10,674 bases of DNA, from positions 1 through 10,674 of the forward strand of contig CALIAC010000010.1 of the NCBI GenBank assembly GCA_938041555.1. The letters run 5' to 3'. Below the pieces are notes generated by a model that made no database searches, was not told the DNA's origin, and worked only from the letters and a program-made list of their open reading frames with translations. This DNA comes from an uncultured Candidatus Saccharibacteria bacterium (GTDB taxonomy: Bacteria > Patescibacteriota > Saccharimonadia > Saccharimonadales > Saccharimonadaceae). A program made the position numbers and the translations under genes. This document shows, one piece after another, positions 1 through 6,635 of this stretch (the stretch's first letter is position 1; every line of letters begins with the position of its first letter).

Positions 1-2
1 GT

Positions 3-725
3 TATAGCAGCTCGAGCATGACCGATGAGGAGAAAGATACTGCGCGGAGTAAGATGCGCGAGCAGTATACCAAGCAAGCACTGCCTATCATCGAAAAAAT
101 CGATGGCAAATGGGTCAAGATGACGCAAGATGAGATGCTTAAGATGAGCTCGAACCGCACAACGACCAAGCAATGTACCGAGGCGATTGATGCTTTGTAT
201 GATGCCAAAGCGCGCAGTGAGGTTGCAGCAGTACTTCACAAACATGGCGATGTCTTTACAGTAGAGAAACTCAATAAGCCAGCGCTCGATAACGGTGCAG
301 TGGGCTACAAGGTCACGGTAGCGAGTCCGTCGAGCCACGAAGCACGCTTGCTCAGCCGTGATCTTGGCAACACCCGTATTGGTGAACTGCTCCGCCGCTG
401 CAGTGATGCGACATCAACTCGTGTGACAACACGCCAAAATGGCCGGACCATCAAGACCGAGCGGCATTCTGCTATCTCAGGGCCAGACTTGAGCCAGACG
501 GATCTTGAGCTCTGGGTGTCGCCATTCTCGCACGATGTGAAGCGCATTGTCATGAAGCCAACTAGCCAGTCGTCTCAGCAGCCAGTGACGATCAACGTCA
601 ACGATACAAAGGTTGACTTGCGCAAGCCAAGCGACAGCATCCCGTATAGTGAGCTCATGCAGGGCAGTGGCAGCAGCAAAGATAACGACAGTGATACGTC
701 AGCAACAACTACTGGCGAAGCGTAA
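3..725 (+). CDS. Uncharacterised protein, C-terminal part (5' partial)
   Basis: The frame is open from the window's left edge to a TAA at 723-725. The first ATG (18-20) has no Shine-Dalgarno site and is preceded in frame by Tyr-Ser-Ser-Ser-Ser, so the gene probably starts before the window. I do not recognise the family. From the ATG the visible 235 residues begin with a charged helical stretch, then a segment reading IDGKWVKM. Near residues 165-180 is a beta-like stretch (LELWVSPFSHDVKRIVMK), followed by VTINVNDTKVDL and PSDSIPYSEL. The tail is Ser/Gly/Asp/Thr-rich and looks disordered. A 'DGKWVKM' strand with a final 'LWV...VKRIVMK / VxI / P.D..P..EL' arrangement recalls LolA/LppX-like half-barrel lipoproteins, which would make it cell-surface, but the signal peptide would lie outside the window. 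That assignment is an inference. A terminator follows directly. Confidence 0.75.
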   Translation, partial: YSSSSMTDEEKDTARSKMREQYTKQALPIIEKIDGKWVKMTQDEMLKMSSNRTTTKQCTEAIDALYDAKARSEVAAVLHKHGDVFTVEKLNKPALDNGAVGYKVTVASPSSHEARLLSRDLGNTRIGELLRRCSDATSTRVTTRQNGRTIKTERHSAISGPDLSQTDLELWVSPFSHDVKRIVMKPTSQSSQQPVTINVNDTKVDLRKPSDSIPYSELMQGSGSSKDNDSDTSATTTGEA

Positions 726-747
726 GCAAAACGCCGCACATGAATCC

Positions 748-783
748 AACCCCGCTTTCGAAAAAAGAAGCGGGGTTGTCTTT
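748..783 (+). terminator. Rho-independent terminator of the first gene
   Basis: A perfect 10-bp stem, AACCCCGCTT (748-757) with AAGCGGGGTT (768-777), has a 10-nt A-rich loop and is followed by GTCTTTG. The T tract is weak but the stem is GC-rich. It lies 22 nt past the stop codon and just ahead of the leuS promoter. Confidence 0.8.
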
Positions 784-797
784 GCCTTCGCCCACTA

Positions 798-806
798 TGG
801 TAGAAT
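798..806 (+). promoter_or_regulatory. Extended -10 promoter of leuS (leaderless)
   Basis: TGG-TAGAAT gives the TGn motif plus a TAnnnT -10 hexamer (801-806). No good -35 is seen at 17 bp, which extended -10 promoters tolerate. A start 6-9 nt downstream would be at about 812-816, which coincides with the ATG at 816. Confidence 0.65.
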
Positions 807-815
807 ATGAAAGAT

Positions 816-3278
816 ATGAAACGATACAATCCTGCAGAAATCGAGCCAAAATGGCAACAGCACTGGGCAGAAGACCAGCGCTACAAGGCGGATGACGCCT
901 CTCCCAAACCAAAGTATTATGTGACCGGCATGTTCCCATACCCAAGTGGGGCAGGGATGCATGCAGGGCACTTTATGGAGCATTCCATTGTCGATGCAGT
1001 GGCGCGCTTCCGGCGCAGCCTTGGTCATGAAGTGCTCTACCCGATGGGCTGGGATAGCTTTGGCCTCCCCGCAGAGAATTACGCCATCAAGACAGGCAAG
1101 ACGCCGCAAGAGACAACCGCAACGAACATCGCCAACTTTACCACCCAGCTTCGCCGGGTTGGCGCGAGTATTGATTGGAGCCGGGAGATCAACACGAGCG
1201 ACCCAGAGTATTATCGCTGGACGCAGTGGATCTTTACGCAGCTCTTTGAGCGGGGCCTGGCGTATCAAAAGGACTCACTCCAGTGGTGGTGCCCGAAAGA
1301 CAAGACCGTGCTGGCAAATGAGCAGGTGATTAATGGCCGGTGTTGGCGCTGTGAAGAAGTGGTGGTGAAGAAGCCAATGAAGCAATGGTTCTTTAAGATC
1401 ACTGAGTATGCCGACCAGCTCCTGGCCGACATCCCCGCGCTCGACTGGCCAGATAAGATTAAGCAAGCTCAGACCAACTGGATTGGCCGCAGCGAGGGAG
1501 CAGAGATCCGCTTCGCCCTTGATAAGCCCATGGCAGCTACGGAGAGTGACACCGCCGATATTACCGTCTTTTCGACGCGCCCCGATACGCTATTTGGTGC
1601 GACTTTCTTGGTGCTTGCGCCCGAACATCCGCTGGCGCAGCAGCTCGCGCGTGGTGATGCCCGCGAGACGGTATCGGCCTATATTACCGAGGCAGTCAAG
1701 AAATCGGAGATTGAGCGCACTAATGACACGAAGGATAAGACGGGAGTCTTTACTGGAAGTTATGCCATAAATCCAGCGACGGGCGAGCGAATACCTATCT
1801 GGGTGGCTGATTATGTCCTTGGTGGCTATGGCACTGGTGCAGTGATGGCTGTCCCGGCTCATGATGAGCGCGATGCCGCCTTTGCCGAGAAATACGAGTT
1901 GCCCATCGTCACCGTCATTGAGCGGCCCGACGACGACCCAGACACTGACCAGTGCTACCATGGCGAAGGGGTGCTCGTTAACTCTGGTGCATTTGATGGC
2001 ACACGCAGTGAGGATGCCCGTGAGCAGATTGTGGCTTGGCTCGAACAGGAAGGCCGTGGCCATGCTAAGGTAACCTACAAGATGCGTGACTGGTTGATTA
2101 GCCGCCAACGTTACTGGGGCGCACCTATCCCGATCATCTACTGCCCCGAACATGGTGCTGTGCCAGTGCCAGCGGCAGATCTACCCGTCGTCTTGCCAGC
2201 AGTGCAAGACTTCCAGCCGCGTGGTGATGGCAAATCTGTCCTTGCTGCCCAAGAAGAATGGGTGGCGACGACCTGCCCGACCTGTGGCAGTCCAGCTCAG
2301 CGCGAAACCGACACGATGGATGGCTATGCCTGCAGTAGCTGGTATCTTCTACGCTACACCGATCCACACAATGCTATACAGGCCTGGGACCCAGCGCTGG
2401 CTAACCACTGGGCACCGCTTGATATGTATGTTGGTGGTGACCATGCGACGGCTCACTTACTCTATGTGCGCTTCTGGACGCACGTCTTCCGCGATCTTGG
2501 CCTCACAAGTTTTGCCGAGCCAGTGCGGAAGCTCGTCTACCATGGTCTCATTCAAGCCGAGGATGGCCGCAAGATGAGCAAGAGCCTTGGCAATGTCGTC
2601 GACCCGCTGGAGGTGATCGATGCGGGGTATGGGGCAGATGCACTGCGTACCTTTGAGCTCTTCCTCGGGCCGATCGACGAGAACTCGAGCTGGAGTAGTC
2701 GAGGAATTGCTGGCGTCTATCGCTTCTTGAATCGCCTCTGGACATTGGTGCAAGAGTTTGATGATTGGCAGCAGCAGGGTGCAGCGCCTGGACAGGTCGA
2801 CGTCGCACAGCTTGAGTCGATTATTCACGCCACAACGAAAAAAGTCACAAGCGATATCTACCGCCTGAGCTTCAACACGGCCATTGCTGGGCTCATGGAG
2901 TGTGTCAACGACCTCTACAAGCTCAAGACAACTGGCTTTAATGAGCAGTGGCAGCCAGCGCTCAAGATACTGATCCAGTTGGTGCAGCCTTTTGCGCCGC
3001 ACATGGCCGCTGAGCTATGGCAGCAGCTTGGCTATGGTGACCAGCTCGATTTTGCAGCCTGGCCAGAGTGGGATGAAGCAAAGATTGTCCGCGATACGAT
3101 AACCATCGTTGTGCAAGTCAATGGCAAAGTTCGCGCTAAGCTCACCACCGCGCCAGACGCTAGCGAAGCCGATATCACCGCTCGGGCCCTAGCAGACGAC
3201 CGCGTCGCAAAATACCTCACTGGGCCGCCCAAGAAGGTTATCTACGTCAAGCACAAGCTCGTCAGTATCGTTGTCTAG
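816..3278 (+). CDS. leuS: Leucyl-tRNA synthetase
   Basis: Class I aminoacyl-tRNA synthetase that charges tRNA-Leu with leucine in the cytoplasm. It is full length at 820 aa, with domains in normal order. The HIGH-type signature reads HAGH (residues 49-52) after PYPSGAGM. A zinc-type knuckle is C159-PKD then C176-WR-C179. The CP1 editing domain has STRPDTLFG and GYGTGAVMAVPAHDERD; D350 matches the editing aspartate. A second Cys pair occurs in CPTCGSP, the catalytic core has MDGYACSSWYLLRY, and KMSKS is at 586-590. The anticodon-binding region and C-terminal domain (VQVNGKVRAKL) follow. Start choice: an ATG at 807 would add three residues, but it abuts the -10 hexamer and should lie upstream of the transcript start. 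The ATG at 816 gives MKRYNPAEIEPKW, a typical LeuRS N-terminus. The gene is monocistronic, between two terminators. Alanine in HAGH is a mild variant of the common HVGH/HIGH. Confidence 0.97.
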   Translation: MKRYNPAEIEPKWQQHWAEDQRYKADDASPKPKYYVTGMFPYPSGAGMHAGHFMEHSIVDAVARFRRSLGHEVLYPMGWDSFGLPAENYAIKTGKTPQETTATNIANFTTQLRRVGASIDWSREINTSDPEYYRWTQWIFTQLFERGLAYQKDSLQWWCPKDKTVLANEQVINGRCWRCEEVVVKKPMKQWFFKITEYADQLLADIPALDWPDKIKQAQTNWIGRSEGAEIRFALDKPMAATESDTADITVFSTRPDTLFGATFLVLAPEHPLAQQLARGDARETVSAYITEAVKKSEIERTNDTKDKTGVFTGSYAINPATGERIPIWVADYVLGGYGTGAVMAVPAHDERDAAFAEKYELPIVTVIERPDDDPDTDQCYHGEGVLVNSGAFDGTRSEDAREQIVAWLEQEGRGHAKVTYKMRDWLISRQRYWGAPIPIIYCPEHGAVPVPAADLPVVLPAVQDFQPRGDGKSVLAAQEEWVATTCPTCGSPAQRETDTMDGYACSSWYLLRYTDPHNAIQAWDPALANHWAPLDMYVGGDHATAHLLYVRFWTHVFRDLGLTSFAEPVRKLVYHGLIQAEDGRKMSKSLGNVVDPLEVIDAGYGADALRTFELFLGPIDENSSWSSRGIAGVYRFLNRLWTLVQEFDDWQQQGAAPGQVDVAQLESIIHATTKKVTSDIYRLSFNTAIAGLMECVNDLYKLKTTGFNEQWQPALKILIQLVQPFAPHMAAELWQQLGYGDQLDFAAWPEWDEAKIVRDTITIVVQVNGKVRAKLTTAPDASEADITARALADDRVAKYLTGPPKKVIYVKHKLVSIVV

Positions 3279-3306
3279 AAATAGCCACCTTTACTAATCG
3301 TGCTGT

Positions 3307-3340
3307 AAAAAACAGGGCGTCTCACGGAGCGCCCTGTTTT
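3307..3340. terminator. Bidirectional terminator between leuS and the convergent gene
   Basis: An 11-bp perfect stem, AAAACAGGGCG (3309-3319) with CGCCCTGTTTT (3330-3340), has a short inner CTC/GAG extension. The plus strand ends in TTTT, and the A run at 3307-3312 gives six U on the minus strand. It can therefore end both leuS and the minus-strand gene at 3437-3928. Confidence 0.88.
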
Positions 3341-3436
3341 AGGTTGCGCGGTCACAGTCTCGTACTATGTAGGTATGTATCTAGAAGTCTGTCAAAGCAG
3401 CGATGTAATTGTGCTGGTGGATCAGTTTTCTTACGT

Positions 3437-3928
3437 TTAGCCTACAGGCACACAGATTGTCACCATCTTCAAATGCATATCGCTATCAAATTCGAAGTGC
3501 ACCCAGTTGCCGTCCTCTTCGTCATACTGGATCCAAGCTGAGCGGACCCATGTGGAATTCTTCTTTGCTTCATTGTCAGGAGTTCCAAGATGGCGAATAA
3601 TCTCATCACGCGTTGCCGTATTGGAGAAGTCCGCAAACAGTGGATTGGTGTATGGCTTGTATTCTGAGACAGATGACCTTCCCTTTTGGGGGTATAGGGT
3701 AACTGCTTCGAGCGTATTGTCGTTCCAACGAAATTCTATCCCAGCATCGTGCAGTAACCAGAATGATTCGCTTGAGTCGTAGCCAGTAAACTCCTTGTCA
3801 ATCTCCCGAATTACAGGAGCGCAACCCAACTCATCAATGATGTGTTGCACTTCAGCCTTAACTGATTCGTCGCTTCTTCCGACCAATTTGATATATCGGT
3901 TAATATCTCCATCTATTTTTATTGCCAT
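3437..3928 (-). CDS. Hypothetical protein with a two-fold internal repeat, immunity-protein-like
   Basis: A complete 163-aa soluble, acidic protein with no signal peptide or membrane segment. The start at 3928 is backed by AAGGAG (3934-3939) at 5-nt spacing. A plausible promoter TTGATA (3998-3993), 16 bp, TATATT (3976-3971) lies upstream. I do not recognise a named family. Two halves look related. Residues 33-79 run ELG.AP ... FWLLHDAGIEFRWND..LEAVTLYP; residues 113-161 run HLGTPDN ... W.RSAWIQY....WVHFEFDSD..LKMVTICVP. This 'LG.P ... W ... f.f ... vtl' pattern recalls small immunity or antidote proteins of contact-dependent and polymorphic toxin systems, but no toxin gene is adjacent. By eye the base composition is more AT-rich than leuS. 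It sits alone, opposite to its neighbours, between leuS and the rpmF operon, which suggests a later insertion. The function is inference. Confidence 0.8.
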   Translation of the reverse strand: MAIKIDGDINRYIKLVGRSDESVKAEVQHIIDELGCAPVIREIDKEFTGYDSSESFWLLHDAGIEFRWNDNTLEAVTLYPQKGRSSVSEYKPYTNPLFADFSNTATRDEIIRHLGTPDNEAKKNSTWVRSAWIQYDEEDGNWVHFEFDSDMHLKMVTICVPVG

Positions 3929-3970
3929 AGGTGCTCCTTGCTGAGACTAATAGTATGTACCATATCATAC

Positions 3971-3998
3971 AATATACGACATATATCTGTCATATCAA
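3971..3998 (-). promoter_or_regulatory. Putative promoter of the immunity-like gene
   Basis: On the minus strand, TTGATA (3998-3993) is followed by a 16-bp spacer and TATATT (3976-3971). The predicted start near 3964 would leave a leader of about 36 nt containing the AAGGAG site. The surrounding DNA is very AT-rich, so chance matches are possible. Confidence 0.4.
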
Positions 3999-4099
3999 AG
4001 CCAAAACCTAGACGTCATAGTGAGCGTATTCTTGGTGGGGTAATAAGGTGCAACGGCTCGCTTGGCAATTGGCCACAAATATATTTTTCTATACAAAAC

Positions 4100-4139
4100 A
4101 GCGCAAACACTAGAGAATTTTGCGCTTTTAGCGTATAAT
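4100..4139 (+). promoter_or_regulatory. rpmF operon promoter with overlapping inverted repeat
   Basis: A perfect -10 hexamer, TATAAT (4134-4139), lies 44 bp before the rpmF start. No convincing -35 hexamer is seen at 16-18 bp. Instead an 8-bp perfect inverted repeat, AGCGCAAA (4100-4107) with TTTGCGCT (4119-4126), covers the -35 region. It could be an operator, or a weak stem plus TTTT that stops upstream transcription. Confidence 0.6.
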
Positions 4140-4183
4140 AGCTACAAGTTTTACGTCAGCCTAAAGAGAAGGAGATTTTTACT

Positions 4184-4336
4184 ATGGCTCAACCAAAAAA
4201 ACAGAGTAGCCCACGCAAAACTGGCCTGCGCCGCAGCCACCTACGCCTCAAGCTAGCTCGCATGGTCAATAAAACCTCACCAGTCAAGGTCAAGACGACC
4301 AAGCGCGAGACTGGCGCTGCCAAAGCAGCTCGCTAG
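4184..4336 (+). CDS. rpmF: 50S ribosomal protein L32
   Basis: A 50-aa, very basic protein starting MAQPKKQSSPRKTGLRRSH, matching the L32 N-terminal signature (MAVPKxKxSxSRxxxRRSH). L32 is a late-assembling protein of the large ribosomal subunit. The AAGGAG at 4169-4174 gives a 9-nt spacing to the ATG. The usual C-terminal zinc ribbon (CxxC...CxxC) is absent: there is no cysteine, and the tail after residue 27 is a Lys/Thr/Ala-rich extension. It is thus a zinc-independent, divergent form. It is the first gene of the rpmF - nusB - Nudix - rnc operon; rpmF next to rnc is a common bacterial pairing. Short size and low complexity leave a small chance that it is another basic ribosomal protein. Confidence 0.8.
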   Translation: MAQPKKQSSPRKTGLRRSHLRLKLARMVNKTSPVKVKTTKRETGAAKAAR

Positions 4337-4383
4337 CTTTTCGTCGATAGCAAAGAATTTTAACAAAAGAAAGAACCAACCAA

Positions 4384-4848
4384 ATGGCTTCGAACCGTCA
4401 TCTTGGGCGTATAGTTGCACTCCAAACATTGTACGAATATGAATTCCGCCAGCAGGCGAATGATCCGCAGGCCGTGCCACGAGAGATTCTGGCGCGCAAT
4501 CTTGAGCGTTATGAGTCGATCATTGGCGATCGAGCCTTTGTCGATACGCTCGTTGCCGGGGTGATCGAGACGCAGGCCGCGCTTGACGCTCACTTACAAC
4601 CAATTGCGCCAGAGTGGCCACTTGATCAGATTGCTCGTGTCGACCGCAATATCTTGCGACTTGGCCTCTACGAGTTGCTGCACTGCCGCGCAACTGTTCC
4701 GCCCAAGGTGGCAATTAACGAAGCAGTGGAGCTTGCTAAAGCGTTTGGTTCAGATAATTCAAGCAAGTTTATCAACGGTGTACTCGGCACCGCCTATCGC
4801 AACTTGCCTGGGGAGACACCAGACGATGCCAACACCGTCACACTTTGA
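4384..4848 (+). CDS. nusB: Transcription antitermination factor NusB
   Basis: A 154-aa all-helical NusB-family protein. Visible family features are the N-terminal RHLGRIVALQTLYEYEF, the central DLIARVDRNILRLG-type segment (here DQIARVDRNILRLGLYELL, about residues 81-99), then PPKVAINEAVELAKAFG and SSKFINGVLG near the end. NusB binds boxA RNA with NusE (S10) to promote rRNA antitermination. It starts 47 bp after rpmF with no terminator between them. The upstream sequence (GAAAGAACC) is only a poor Shine-Dalgarno, so initiation may depend on read-through or coupling. Its 3' end overlaps the Nudix gene by 23 bp, indicating coupled translation. Confidence 0.94.
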   Translation: MASNRHLGRIVALQTLYEYEFRQQANDPQAVPREILARNLERYESIIGDRAFVDTLVAGVIETQAALDAHLQPIAPEWPLDQIARVDRNILRLGLYELLHCRATVPPKVAINEAVELAKAFGSDNSSKFINGVLGTAYRNLPGETPDDANTVTL

Positions 4849-5335
4849 CCGACACTTCAATCGGTTTAAAAAATATTTTGGCCGTCGCAAGCCGTCTATT
4901 CAGGAAATTGTTCGTGAACCGACGGCTGGCGGCATTGTATTCCGCTACAATAGCGACAACAAACTCGAAATCCTCCTGATTCAGGATGCTAAGGATCGCT
5001 GGACGATCCCCAAAGGGCATATTGAGAAAGGGGAGACTGCTGTGCAAACGGCTCGCCGTGAGATCGGCGAAGAGGCTGGGCTGCACGACCTTGATATGCT
5101 GGGCTGGCTGGGCAAGATTCACTTTCGCTACCGCCGAATGGAAAAGCTTGTCCTGATGACGACACAGATCTACCTTGCTCGCGTCCGCACCAGCGGCAAT
5201 GAGATTCAAAAAGAAGAATGGATGAATGGTATTAAGTGGTTTCCCTTTAGTAAGGCGCTTGACCTCATCGAGTACGAAGATATTGCCAAGCTTATGCTCA
5301 AAGCTAAGAAACGCATCCGAGAGGAGCGTCTATAA
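4826..5335 (+). CDS. Nudix hydrolase
   Basis: A 169-aa protein with a perfect Nudix box (GX5EX7REUXEEXGU) spanning residues 64-86: G64, E70, R78-E79, E82-E83 and G85. It is preceded by WTIPKGH, typical of MutT/Ap4A-type enzymes. Such enzymes cleave nucleoside diphosphates linked to another group in a Mg-dependent way; the substrate cannot be read from the sequence. Candidates are dinucleoside polyphosphates, oxidised dNTPs or 5'-triphosphate RNA. The first 30 residues are basic (HFNRFKKYFGRRKP). The start at 4826 lies inside nusB (23-bp overlap) with GGGGAG at 4810-4815. The frame stays open upstream to 4583, but that part runs through the body of nusB and is not Nudix-like. Position beside nusB and rnc suggests RNA metabolism or nucleotide clean-up. 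Confidence 0.92.
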   Translation: MPTPSHFDRHFNRFKKYFGRRKPSIQEIVREPTAGGIVFRYNSDNKLEILLIQDAKDRWTIPKGHIEKGETAVQTARREIGEEAGLHDLDMLGWLGKIHFRYRRMEKLVLMTTQIYLARVRTSGNEIQKEEWMNGIKWFPFSKALDLIEYEDIAKLMLKAKKRIREERL

Positions 5336-5358
5336 CGACAGAAACGAAAGGAGTTACT

Positions 5359-6117
5359 ATGTCTGGCATGCTAACTGGCCCGTATCAAGCGTGGGCACAG
5401 CAAGCACTCGGGTTTGAATATCGCGATATTCAGCTCTTAGTCACTGCACTCACCCACCGCAGCTATGTCAATGAGCACAAAAAATCCGTTACTGAGCACA
5501 ACGAGCGCCTCGAGTTCTTGGGCGATGCCGTGCTAGAGCTTGCGGTAACCGATTATCTCTATCAACACTACACCGAGCCAGAGGGCATCCTGACGAGCTG
5601 GCGCGCAGCACTGGTCAATACAGAGAGTAATGCCGACTCGGGCGAAGCGCTTGGCTATGGCTCGCTCATCCGGATGAGCAGAGGTGAGAAGCATGGGAGC
5701 AAGCGAGCGCACCGGCAGATTCTGGCTAATGCGTATGAAGCCGTGATTGGCTCGATCTACCTGGAGCGAGGCTATGGGGCAGCAGCTGAGTTTATTGCCA
5801 AGCATACCATTAGCAAACTCGATGCTATCCTAGCAGATGGCTCGTGGCGTGACCCCAAGAGCCATCTGCAAGAGGTGAGCCAACGGATCGACAGTGCTAC
5901 GCCAGTATACCGTGTCTTGGCAGAGGATGGCCCTGACCACGACAAAACCTTCACACTTGGTGTCTTTGTCAATGATCGGCTGATGGGCCGAGGCACTGGT
6001 CCTAGCAAGCAGACCGCCCAGCAAAAGGCTGCTCGCGCTGCTCTGGCAGCCTACCAGCAGCAAGAGACTCAAACAGAGAAGACAGAAGAGTCAGCCAAGA
6101 GCTCAGACAAGTTTTGA
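5359..6117 (+). CDS. rnc: Ribonuclease III
   Basis: Double-strand-specific endoribonuclease that releases rRNA precursors and processes mRNA. It is 252 aa, close to family length. The catalytic domain occupies about residues 10-155, with the signature NERLEFLGDAVLELAVTDYL (48-67). The double-stranded RNA-binding domain is at about 165-232 (DPKSHLQEVSQ ... GPSKQTAQQKAARAAL), and the tail is Glu/Lys/Ser-rich. Family metal ligands map to E52, D56, residue 124 and E127. Residue 124 is Asn (AAT, 5728-5730) where Escherichia coli has D114 and Aquifex D107, within ILANAYEAVIG. The start at 5359 is supported by AAAGGAG (5347-5353) with 5-nt spacing. It is the last gene of the operon, 23 bp after the Nudix gene. 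No clear hairpin terminator follows before the rpsP promoter. Confidence 0.96.
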   Translation: MSGMLTGPYQAWAQQALGFEYRDIQLLVTALTHRSYVNEHKKSVTEHNERLEFLGDAVLELAVTDYLYQHYTEPEGILTSWRAALVNTESNADSGEALGYGSLIRMSRGEKHGSKRAHRQILANAYEAVIGSIYLERGYGAAAEFIAKHTISKLDAILADGSWRDPKSHLQEVSQRIDSATPVYRVLAEDGPDHDKTFTLGVFVNDRLMGRGTGPSKQTAQQKAARAALAAYQQQETQTEKTEESAKSSDKF

Positions 6118-6136
6118 CCTGCAGATAAGCAACAAA

Positions 6137-6165
6137 TTGACATCGCCAGCCAAACAGTGTAGACT
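6137..6165 (+). promoter_or_regulatory. rpsP promoter, near consensus
   Basis: A perfect -35, TTGACA (6137-6142), a 17-bp spacer, then TAGACT (6160-6165). The start is expected near 6172, giving a leader of about 45 nt with AAGGAAG before the rpsP ATG. It is one of the best sigma-70-type promoters in the window, fitting a highly expressed ribosomal gene. Confidence 0.85.
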
Positions 6166-6216
6166 TGTACAGAACGAACTAACGCAAATATAAGTCAAGA
6201 AAAGGAAGTTTTATTT

Positions 6217-6552
6217 ATGCTCGCAATTCGTTTGCAACGTCTTGGTCGCAAAGCCTACCCAGTGTACCGGCTCGCCGTACAAGAGGCTCAGCGTCACCCA
6301 TCAAGCGGTCGTGTGGTGGCCTATGTTGGCAACTACAACCCACACACCAAAGAGGCTCATATCAACACCGAGCTTGCTCAGAAGTATCTTGATAATGGTG
6401 CCCAGCCGACACCACGCGTGGTCAAGCTGCTGGCTGCTGCTGGTGTATCATTGCCAAAGTGGGTCAAGCAGCCTGCTGGCGACAAGCACAAGGTAGTCCG
6501 CAACCCAGAGAAGCTGCGCAAGCATCAGCCAAAGGAAGAGGCAGAGGCTTAA
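6217..6552 (+). CDS. rpsP: 30S ribosomal protein S16
   Basis: A 111-aa S16 protein, part of the small-subunit body. The N-terminal signature RLQRLGRKAYPVYRLAVQEA is followed by SSGRVVAYVGNYNP, the conserved first half of S16. PTPRVVKLLAAAGVSLPKW covers the usual helix and loop. The C-terminus is a basic then acidic extension (NPEKLRKHQPKEEAEA), slightly longer than the family minimum of about 80-90 aa. The start at 6217 is preceded by AAGGAAG (6202-6208), 8 nt away. Its own promoter and terminator make it monocistronic, unlike the usual rpsP-khpA-rimM-trmD-rplS operon. Confidence 0.97.
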   Translation: MLAIRLQRLGRKAYPVYRLAVQEAQRHPSSGRVVAYVGNYNPHTKEAHINTELAQKYLDNGAQPTPRVVKLLAAAGVSLPKWVKQPAGDKHKVVRNPEKLRKHQPKEEAEA

Positions 6553-6577
6553 AGCGACTCTCTCACATAAGCATAGC

Positions 6578-6608
6578 AACTGCTCCGCGCATCGTGGAGC
6601 AGTTTTGT
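6578..6608 (+). terminator. Rho-independent terminator of rpsP
   Basis: A 9-bp perfect stem, AACTGCTCC (6578-6586) with GGAGCAGTT (6596-6604), a 9-nt loop and a TTTTGT tail, 25 bp after the rpsP stop. Confidence 0.88.
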
Positions 6609-6620
6609 AATTATTAGTAT

Positions 6621-6629
6621 TGTTATAAT
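6621..6629 (+). promoter_or_regulatory. Perfect extended -10 element without an assigned gene
   Basis: TGT-TATAAT is the consensus extended -10. It lies 12 bp past the rpsP terminator tail. The predicted transcript start is about 6635-6637. No convincing protein gene begins there, so it may drive a small RNA or a long khpA leader. Confidence 0.55.
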
Positions 6630-6635
6630 CTGAAT

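Noticed and set aside
959..974. HAGH in LeuRS as a defective HIGH motif
   Set aside because: The two histidines and the glycine are kept, and the second position is variable in the family. KMSKS and the editing residues are intact.
3938..4256. Plus-strand short open frames between the immunity-like gene and rpmF
   Set aside because: They cross the AT-rich promoter region, have no ribosome-binding site, and continue into rpmF in a wrong frame.
4583..4825. Upstream extension of the Nudix reading frame (would give 250 aa)
   Set aside because: It runs through the middle of nusB in another frame, has no Nudix-like sequence and no ribosome-binding site. The ATG at 4826 gives a normal-length enzyme.
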